Part shown: positions 1 to 4,941 of the stretch, piece after piece
Layout: every line of letters starts with the position of its first letter
Position numbering within the stretch: the first letter of the stretch is position 1
Assembly (NCBI GenBank): GCA_900549275.1
Contig: URNU01000082.1
Location: 1-6,660, forward strand
Direction of reading: 5' to 3'
Source: an uncultured Collinsella sp.
GTDB taxonomy: Bacteria; Actinomycetota; Coriobacteriia; Coriobacteriales; Coriobacteriaceae
DNA length: 6,660 nucleotides
Made by a program: the position numbers and the translations under genes
The notes under the pieces: generated by a model
Told to the model about the DNA's origin: nothing
Database searches by the model: none
The model's input: only the letters and a program-made list of their open reading frames with translations

Positions 1-50
1 AAGGGCGGCGACGTCCTCAGCCGAGCCGCACTAATCGCCCGAGCTCTTCC
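1..50 (+). rRNA. 23S ribosomal RNA, 3' end (partial)
   Basis: This is the last ~50 nt of a large-subunit rRNA that begins upstream of the window. The segment containing CTCAGCCGA, then GCACTAATCGCCCGAG and GCTCTTCC, matches the conserved 23S tail, where the 'actaat.g.cgag' block comes just before the terminal helix. The exact 3' end is set by pairing with the 23S 5' end, which is outside the window, so position 50 is approximate. The 5S rRNA downstream on the same strand fits the usual 16S-23S-5S order. Confidence 0.8.
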
Positions 51-198
51 GGAACCGCACCTCGCGGCCCGCGGGACATGCGCTCACGCGCGGTCCGGGC
101 ACGAGGATGCCCCCGAGTCACCTTTCCTATGCGCCATGCGGCCCCCAGGGCACGTGAGAGGGACACCCGGACACCGAGAACGGTGGGCGCCGCCCACC
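51..198 (+). other. 23S-5S internal transcribed spacer
   Basis: This is about 148 nt of GC-rich spacer between the 23S and 5S rRNAs, with no tRNA cloverleaf and no credible gene. It contains small inverted repeats: GGGCA/TGCCC at 97-101 and 108-112, and a perfect 19-nt palindrome at 181-199 (CGGTGGG/CCCACCG arms around a 5-nt loop). The palindrome abuts the 5S 5' end and is probably part of pre-rRNA processing structure. Apparent reading frames here are by-products of GC richness. Confidence 0.7.
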
Positions 199-315
199 GG
201 TCAGCGGCCAGAGCATGGGGGGCACGCCCGGTCCCGTTCCGAACCCGGAAGCTAAGCCCCATCGCGCCGAGAGTACTGCGGGGTCAGCCCGTGGGAGGCC
301 AGGGCGCCGCTGACC
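199..315 (+). rRNA. rrf: 5S ribosomal RNA
   Basis: This is a complete 5S rRNA of the large ribosomal subunit. The ends are set by the perfect terminal helix GGTCAGCGGC (199-208) with GCCGCTGACC (306-315). Inside are the universal elements: CCGTTCCGAACCCGGAAG (loop C and helix III region, about 234-251), GCTAAGCCCC, and GAGAGTACTGCGGGG (loop E and helix IV region). The length of ~117 nt is normal. The helix can extend 5 bp further on each side (194-198 with 316-320), so the precursor has a 15-bp stem and the mature ends could differ by a few nucleotides. It is cotranscribed with the 23S upstream and ends at the terminator downstream. Confidence 0.95.
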
Positions 316-348
316 GGTGGACGGCACCGAGCCGCCATCGAGATTGAG

Positions 349-379
349 AAGGGGGAGGCCTCGCGGCCTCCCCCTTTTT
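349..379 (+). terminator. Rho-independent terminator of the rRNA operon
   Basis: A perfect 10-bp GC-rich stem, GGGGGAGGCC (351-360) with GGCCTCCCCC (365-374), has a TCGC tetraloop and is followed by five T residues (375-379). AA at 349-350 can extend the stem into the T run. It lies ~34 nt after the 5S 3' end, in the expected place to end the ribosomal operon. Confidence 0.95.
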
Positions 380-429
380 GCGTTAAAAAGCGGCCATCAC
401 TCCACTGTCGCTGTGTTTTTGACCCTCGT

Positions 430-459
430 TTGTCGCATCTTCTGCGAACGGGCTACAAT
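430..459 (+). promoter_or_regulatory. Predicted promoter of the acpS operon
   Basis: A TACAAT -10 box (454-459, 5 of 6 to TATAAT) is preceded after 18 nt by TTGTCG (430-435, 4 of 6 to TTGACA). The predicted start of transcription is near 465-466, giving a leader of ~23 nt before the acpS start codon. It lies just after the rRNA terminator and before six tightly spaced genes, so it probably drives the whole operon. A short inverted repeat, TCGCA-N5-TGCGA (433-437/443-447), lies in the -35/-10 spacer. It may be an operator half-site pair or chance. Confidence 0.6.
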
Positions 460-478
460 ATCTTAGTCTGTGCAGCAT

Positions 479-487
479 GGAGGTGAT
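479..487 (+). promoter_or_regulatory. Strong Shine-Dalgarno site of acpS
   Basis: GGAGGTGAT is a nine-base complement to the conserved 16S rRNA 3' tail. GGAGG ends 5 nt before the ATG at 489. An in-frame ATG at 477 overlaps this site and has no Shine-Dalgarno of its own, so the site fixes the start at 489 and makes the first four codons of the longer frame part of the leader. Confidence 0.85.
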
Positions 488-488
488 T

Positions 489-1028
489 ATGGCCGAAGCC
501 GGAATCGGCGTTGATATCGTCGAGATTTCCCGAATGAAATCAATCCTTGAGAAGACGCCTGCGTTTGCCCGGCGTGTGTTTACCGATGAAGAGCGTGCGT
601 ATTGCGATGCATCGTCTCGCCCTGCCGCGCACTATGCCAGTCGTTTCGCTTCTCGCGAGGCGGTGCTTAAGGCGCTTGGAACGGGTTTTAGCCAGGGTGT
701 TGGCCGTAAAGACGTTTCCGTAACGCGCGATAAGCTCGGTAAGCCAAAAGCCCTGCTTTCGGGCCGCGCTCTCGATATCGCCCAGGAATTGGGTGTTGTC
801 GAGGTTGCTCTTTCTATTACCCTGACGGGTGACTTGGCTGTCGCTAATGCCATTGCAATCACCGAGGATGCTCGACCTAAACCCAAAGAAGAAAAAGTGA
901 GCACGAAGGAGCGCGTTGCTCAGACATTTAAAGAGGCTCGTTCTGTCTTGGACGAGCTCGAACAGCTGCAACAATCTGCTTTGTCGGAACATCTGGATGA
1001 TGTTCCGCAAGATGCGCTAGGAGCATAG
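489..1028 (+). CDS. acpS: Holo-[acyl-carrier-protein] synthase (AcpS) with C-terminal extension
   Basis: AcpS moves the 4'-phosphopantetheine group of coenzyme A onto a serine of apo-acyl carrier protein, activating it for fatty acid synthesis in the cytoplasm. The 179-aa protein begins GIGVDIVEI (residues 5-13), with Asp9 as the expected magnesium ligand. The second motif, RFASREAVLKALGTG (52-66), supplies Glu57 and Lys61. A third block, SITLTGDLAVANAIA (109-123), matches the end of the fold. Typical AcpS is about 120-125 aa. Here residues ~128-179 form an extra Lys/Glu-rich, probably helical tail (PKPKEEK, then KERVAQTFKEARSVLDELEQLQQ). Family members such as B. subtilis AcpS have His in the SITHT motif, where this protein has Leu112. 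The start at 489 is chosen from the strong ribosome site. The stop codon directly abuts the nnr start. acpS beside nnr is a common bacterial arrangement. Identity is confident, but the tail's role is unknown. Confidence 0.93.
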   Translation: MAEAGIGVDIVEISRMKSILEKTPAFARRVFTDEERAYCDASSRPAAHYASRFASREAVLKALGTGFSQGVGRKDVSVTRDKLGKPKALLSGRALDIAQELGVVEVALSITLTGDLAVANAIAITEDARPKPKEEKVSTKERVAQTFKEARSVLDELEQLQQSALSEHLDDVPQDALGA

Positions 1029-2645
1029 ATGAAACCGGTTTTGAGTACTGAGGAAGTCGTTCGCCTCGAGGATATCATCGAGCGTGAGGGCACCTCGAAG
1101 GCCGAACTCATGGAGTTGGCGGGCGAATTTGCTGCCAATGAGATTTTAAAGCTCAATCCCGATCGCGTTCTTGTATTGGTCGGTTTTGGCAACAATGGCG
1201 GAGATGGCTGGGTTGCCGCTGACATTCTGACACATAAGGGCATTGATGTAGATATCGTCTCCCCGGTTGAGCCGGATGAGATCCCTGCCGCTCTCGCTCG
1301 TCATGTCGCCCGTCGCACTGCTGGTCGCGACGTGCATGTGTGTGTCGGCCCCTCTCGTGATGAGCTGGAGGTGCTGATCGATAAGGCTGATGTTGTAGTC
1401 GATGCCATTTTTGGTACTGGTTTTCACGGTGATCTTCGTGCGCCGTTTTCAATCTGGATTCCCGCGGTCAATGAAAATGCCGACCGCGTTGTCTCCATCG
1501 ATGTTCCCTCGGGCCTGAATGCCGAGACGGGCGTTGTGGATGACGACTGCATTCGTGCCGAGCGTACGGTGACGATGATTGCTCCCAAGATCGGCTTATA
1601 CAGCGCTGACGGTCCCGAATATGCAGGCGATCTGGTCTGCGGTGGTCTGTATGACCGCCTTGATGAGGTCATTGACGATGTCGACCATGCTGCCGAGATC
1701 GTGGAGCCCGGCGACCTTGTGGACTACTTTGCTCCGCTGCCCACGAATATCGATAAGTACTCGCGCGGCTCGGTGCTCATTGTTGCCGGATCGGCGCAGT
1801 ATCCTGGTGCGGCCATTATGGCTGCCAAGTCCGCTGCCCGCGCAGGCGCCGGCTATGTGGCGGTCGCGACTCCGGATGCGTGTGCTAACCTTATCCGCAT
1901 GGCGCTCCCTTCGATTCCGGTCTTTGCTATTCCATCTGATTCCCGCGGTTCTTTTGGTGCCGCTGCGCGCATGACGGTATGTGAGATTGCCAAGAAATAT
2001 AGCTGCGTGCTGTGTGGTCCCGGCATGACGACATCTGCCGGTGCCATGCAGGCGGTTTCGGGTCTGCTTGAGCTCGACGTACCGCTTATCTTGGATGCCG
2101 ATGCTCTCAACTGCCTTGCCAAGATTGCAATCGACGGCATCGACAGCAATCCCGAGATGTATCGTCGCGAGCAGCCGCTCGTCATGACGCCGCATTATCG
2201 CGAGCTTTCGCGTCTCGTTGCCGGCGATGAGGTCAATGACCTTGGCACCGCGATTGCTGCTGCGCAAAAGGTTGTCTGGGCCGCTGGTTCAGATAATCTC
2301 GTTGTTATTGCTAAGGGCCCGACGACGGCCATTTGCGGTGTTGAGCGCGTGCTGCTGCCACTCTCGGGCCCGGCGTCGTTGGCGACCGCTGGCTCGGGTG
2401 ACGTTCTTGCGGGCATTCTGGCTGGCACGCTTGCCACCATGCGCGACGAGATGGACCGTTGGGAGTTACTGTACTCGTATGCCGTTGCACTTCATAGCTA
2501 TGCCGGTTTTGCCGCGGCGACGGAGTTTGGCGAGAAGAGCGTTATCGCGACCGATCTTATCGACTTGATCGGTCCCGCCATGGAGTTGGCGGCAAAGGAT
2601 GCGCTCGATGATCTGGGAATCACAGACGAAGGGTCGGATGACTAA
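1029..2645 (+). CDS. nnr: Bifunctional NAD(P)H-hydrate epimerase / ADP-dependent dehydratase (Nnr)
   Basis: Nnr repairs NADHX and NADPHX, the hydrated damage products of NAD(P)H. The N-terminal YjeF_N domain (about 1-220) interconverts the R and S epimers. It shows the NNGGDG loop (55-60), DAIFGTGFHG (125-134) and DVPSGLNAETG (158-168). The C-terminal ribokinase-like domain (about 225-525) dehydrates the S form using ADP. It shows SRGSVLIVAGSAQYPGA (245-261), DADALN (356-361), MTPHYRE (386-392), IAKGPTT (427-433) and ATAGSGDVLAG (452-462), where Asp458 is the likely catalytic residue. The 538-aa length is normal for the fused enzyme. The last ~20 residues are acidic and probably disordered. 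AGGAG (1019-1023), 5 nt before the ATG, supports the start. It follows acpS with no gap and precedes alr by 2 nt, so translation is probably coupled. Confidence 0.95.
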   Translation: MKPVLSTEEVVRLEDIIEREGTSKAELMELAGEFAANEILKLNPDRVLVLVGFGNNGGDGWVAADILTHKGIDVDIVSPVEPDEIPAALARHVARRTAGRDVHVCVGPSRDELEVLIDKADVVVDAIFGTGFHGDLRAPFSIWIPAVNENADRVVSIDVPSGLNAETGVVDDDCIRAERTVTMIAPKIGLYSADGPEYAGDLVCGGLYDRLDEVIDDVDHAAEIVEPGDLVDYFAPLPTNIDKYSRGSVLIVAGSAQYPGAAIMAAKSAARAGAGYVAVATPDACANLIRMALPSIPVFAIPSDSRGSFGAAARMTVCEIAKKYSCVLCGPGMTTSAGAMQAVSGLLELDVPLILDADALNCLAKIAIDGIDSNPEMYRREQPLVMTPHYRELSRLVAGDEVNDLGTAIAAAQKVVWAAGSDNLVVIAKGPTTAICGVERVLLPLSGPASLATAGSGDVLAGILAGTLATMRDEMDRWELLYSYAVALHSYAGFAAATEFGEKSVIATDLIDLIGPAMELAAKDALDDLGITDEGSDD

Positions 2646-2647
2646 TT

Positions 2648-3793
2648 ATGAATAAAGCCGATTTGACGCGTTGGTCCTGGGTCGAGATCGACCGCGGGGC
2701 GCTCCGCCGCAACACGAGGGCCTATAAGAATTTGCTGAATCCGCGCCAGCGCCTATGCTGCGTGGTTAAAGCCGACGCTTATGGCCATGGAGCTGTTGAG
2801 TGCGCCAAGATTATGTATTCGGCCGGTGCCGACATGTTTGCCGTGGCGACGGTTAACGAGGGCGTTGAGCTCCGACAGGGCGGGATTACGAAACCAATCC
2901 TCATCCTTAGCGAGCCGCCTATCGAGGCGATTCCGACGTTGCTCGAGTTCGATATCATGCCCTCGGTCTATACGTCCGACTTTGCTCTTGCGTATGGCGA
3001 ATGTGCTGTCGCGGCGGGCAAGGTGGGTAAGTATCATCTCGCCATCGAGACGGGTATGAACCGTATTGGCGTACATTACACGCAGGTGATCGACTTTGTC
3101 CGTGGTATTGATTTCCATCGCGGCATTCAGTGCGATGGCGTATTTACGCACTTCGCCACGGCCGATGAACCTTCGGGCTGGGACTACAAGCTGCAGTGTC
3201 AGCGCTTTACCGAGGCCGTTCAGGCCATTAAGGATGCGGGTTTTGAGTGCGGTATCGTGCACTGCGCCAACACGCCGTCCTCGATGCTCGACCCCTCGAT
3301 GCATTTTGATATGATTCGCGCCGGCGTTGGCTTGTATGGCATGCAGCCGTGCGAGCTGAGTGGCCGTGTGATGCAGCTCGATCCCGTTATGAGCGTTCAT
3401 GCGCGCGTGACGCGCGTGGCACACCCTGCGATGGGTGAGGGCGTGGGCTACGGTTTTACCTACCGCGTACCGCGTACGCGCGTTCAGATCTGTACGCTGC
3501 CGATCGGTTATGCCGACGGCCTATCGCGTACGCTTTCCAATCGTATGGACGTGCTGTATCGCGGCGAGCGCGTGCGTCAGGTTGGCAATATCTGCATGGA
3601 TCAGTTTATGGTCGCCATTCAGTCCAACCCGGCACACGAGATTCCCGAGGCCGAGTATGGTGACGAGATGATTATTGTCGGCCGCGATGGCGATGCCGAG
3701 ATCACTATGGACGAGATGGCCCGACTGCGCGGAACGATTAACTACGAGGTCGCCTGCGGCTTTGGCATGCGTCTCGACAAGGTCTACGTGTAG
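2648..3793 (+). CDS. alr: Alanine racemase
   Basis: This PLP enzyme interconverts L- and D-alanine and supplies D-Ala for peptidoglycan. The 381-aa length fits the family. The PLP lysine is Lys41 in VVKADAYGHG (39-48). The catalytic tyrosine of the opposite face is Tyr268 in GEGVGYGFTYR (263-273). Also present are TGMNRIGV (135-142, with Arg139), NTP and SSM (208-213), RAGVGLYG (224-231), LPIGYADGLSR (284-294) and NICMDQFMV (314-322). The residue aligned with the carbamylated lysine of Geobacillus Alr (Lys129) is Ala132 here, which is unusual. Translation starts 2 nt after nnr stops. The only ribosome site is a weak AAGGG at 2629-2633, 14 nt upstream, and a stop at 2639 in this frame rules out a longer form, so coupling to nnr is likely. 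A specialised amino-acid racemase with different substrate preference is possible but less likely. Confidence 0.94.
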   Translation: MNKADLTRWSWVEIDRGALRRNTRAYKNLLNPRQRLCCVVKADAYGHGAVECAKIMYSAGADMFAVATVNEGVELRQGGITKPILILSEPPIEAIPTLLEFDIMPSVYTSDFALAYGECAVAAGKVGKYHLAIETGMNRIGVHYTQVIDFVRGIDFHRGIQCDGVFTHFATADEPSGWDYKLQCQRFTEAVQAIKDAGFECGIVHCANTPSSMLDPSMHFDMIRAGVGLYGMQPCELSGRVMQLDPVMSVHARVTRVAHPAMGEGVGYGFTYRVPRTRVQICTLPIGYADGLSRTLSNRMDVLYRGERVRQVGNICMDQFMVAIQSNPAHEIPEAEYGDEMIIVGRDGDAEITMDEMARLRGTINYEVACGFGMRLDKVYV

Positions 3794-3801
3794 GAGCCGC
3801 T

Positions 3802-4422
3802 ATGGGCGTCATGCACATCCCCGGCCATACCCATCAGGCACCACGTGAGGTCGCACTCGAGGAAATTGAGGCCGTTCTGGGCGATTGTCACCTCTGCCAG
3901 CTCTGCCAGTCGCGTCACAATATCGTGTTTGGCGTGGGAAACCCCCGCGCTCGCGTGATGTTTATTGGTGAGGCGCCGGGCCGCAATGAGGATTTGCAGG
4001 GCGAGCCCTTTGTGGGGGCGGCAGGCGAGGACCTCAACGGCATTTTGTCGCTGGCGGGGCTCAAACGCGAAGACGTCTACATTGCCAACGTGCTTAAGTG
4101 CCGCCCGCCGGGAAACCGCAATCCGCGTCCCGAGGAAGTGCTGGCTTGCTCGCCGTTTTTGCGTGAGCAGATTCGAAGCATCTGGCCCAATATCATCGTG
4201 ACGCTCGGCAACCCCGCAACGCACTTTGTGCTCAAGACCGAGATTGGCATTACCAAGCTGCGCGGCAGGTTCCATCAGATGGGGCACTTTGTGGTGATGC
4301 CGACGTTTCATCCTGCGGCGGCGCTGCGCAATCCGGCGTGGCAGGAGTTGCTGGAGGAAGACTTTAAGATGCTGGGCGACTATCTGGAGCGGCACCCCGC
4401 GCCGGAGACCGCCTCGGAATAA
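3802..4422 (+). CDS. Family 4 uracil-DNA glycosylase, iron-sulfur type
   Basis: This enzyme excises uracil from DNA (from cytosine deamination or dUTP incorporation) to start base excision repair. The 206-aa protein has the family-4 signature. Motif 1 is GEAPGRNEDLQGEPFVG (56-72) and motif 2 contains HPAAAL (170-175). Likely 4Fe-4S ligands are Cys29 and Cys32 (C-x2-C, six residues before Arg38), Cys100 in VLKCRPPGNRNP, and Cys116 fifteen residues later. Cys35 is an additional cysteine in the first cluster. The block HNIVFGVGNPRARVMFIGEAPG follows the usual pattern for the group. GGAG at 3793-3796 overlaps the alr stop region and lies 5 nt before ATG 3802, which favours this start over Met4. 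There is no obvious functional link to alr or tsaE, so the placement is probably just operon packing. A family-5 enzyme is less likely given the intact GEAPG..ED motif. Confidence 0.92.
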   Translation: MGVMHIPGHTHQAPREVALEEIEAVLGDCHLCQLCQSRHNIVFGVGNPRARVMFIGEAPGRNEDLQGEPFVGAAGEDLNGILSLAGLKREDVYIANVLKCRPPGNRNPRPEEVLACSPFLREQIRSIWPNIIVTLGNPATHFVLKTEIGITKLRGRFHQMGHFVVMPTFHPAAALRNPAWQELLEEDFKMLGDYLERHPAPETASE

Positions 4423-4434
4423 TAAGGAGCGCAT

Positions 4435-4941
4435 ATGTCCCTGGAGCGCCTGGGGGTAGATACCTATAGAACGGCTCGTACTGCCGATACGGAGCATTTC
4501 GGCGAGCTGGTCGCACCGTGTCTAGAAGATGGCGATGTGCTGATTTTGACCGGCGGCTTGGGTGTGGGAAAAACCCACTTTACCAAGGGCGTCTCGCGTG
4601 CCCTGGGCGATGAGCATATGGTCACGAGCCCTACGTTTGCGCTCATGGCTGTTCATGACCAGGGACGTATTCCGCTGTTCCATTTTGATCTGTATCGCTT
4701 GGAGCATGCCTACGAGCTTGAGGATACGGGCATTTTTGACGTGCTGGGCTATGAGGGTGTTTGCCTGCTGGAATGGGGCGAGCAGTTTCAGGATGAACTG
4801 ACAGATGAGTATCTTTCGGTGACGCTTAAGCGCGATGAGGACGACAGCGACGTGCGAACGATAACGCTCGAGGCGCACGGCGAGCGCGCGAATGAGCTTT
4901 CCCATTTGATAGATAAGGCTGTACAAGATGAGCTTGCATAA
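4435..4941 (+). CDS. tsaE: tRNA t6A biosynthesis ATPase TsaE
   Basis: TsaE is the P-loop ATPase that works with TsaB and TsaD to place the threonylcarbamoyl group on A37 of tRNAs reading ANN codons. The 168-aa protein has a Walker A motif GGLGVGKT (40-47, Lys46), the TSPTF switch (64-68), FHFDLYRL (82-89, Asp85) and LLEWGE (111-116), all hallmarks of the YjeE/TsaE family. AAGGAG (4424-4429), 5 nt before ATG 4435, gives a good start. The 3' end overlaps the next gene by 14 nt, with that gene's ATG at 4928 inside the tsaE frame, so translation is likely coupled and the partners made together. The acidic C-terminal stretch after residue ~135 is less conserved. Confidence 0.94.
   Translation: MSLERLGVDTYRTARTADTEHFGELVAPCLEDGDVLILTGGLGVGKTHFTKGVSRALGDEHMVTSPTFALMAVHDQGRIPLFHFDLYRLEHAYELEDTGIFDVLGYEGVCLLEWGEQFQDELTDEYLSVTLKRDEDDSDVRTITLEAHGERANELSHLIDKAVQDELA

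Noticed and set aside
17..347. Apparent small coding frames on both strands over the 23S tail, spacer and 5S
   Set aside because: They overlap conserved rRNA and its structured spacer, and their products are Arg/Ala/Pro-rich with no motif or convincing ribosome site.
419..424. TTGACC as the -35 box of the acpS promoter
   Set aside because: It is 29 nt from the TACAAT box, far too long for a standard spacer, and no -10-like sequence lies 16-18 nt after it. TTGTCG at 430 fits better.
897..1028. Separate small gene starting at GTG 897 encoding the AcpS tail
   Set aside because: It is in the same frame as acpS, with only an A-rich stretch upstream and no clear Shine-Dalgarno. An extended AcpS is the simpler reading.
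1596..2267. Antisense open frame (223 codons) opposite nnr
   Set aside because: It lies wholly inside a strongly supported gene and its translation has shadow-like composition. The same applies to the antisense frame at 2753-3424 opposite alr.
3402..3482. CG-rich repeats in alr (CGCGCG-TGA-CGCGCG at 3402-3416, tandem TACCGCG at 3461-3474)
   Set aside because: They are explained by Arg/Val-rich coding (ARVTRV, YRVPRTRV) in a GC-rich genome, and both fall in conserved alr sequence.
3784..4497. Antisense open frame (237 codons) opposite the uracil-DNA glycosylase
   Set aside because: The sense frame has intact family-4 catalytic and iron-sulfur motifs. The antisense protein is Arg/His-rich and unrecognisable, typical of a shadow frame.
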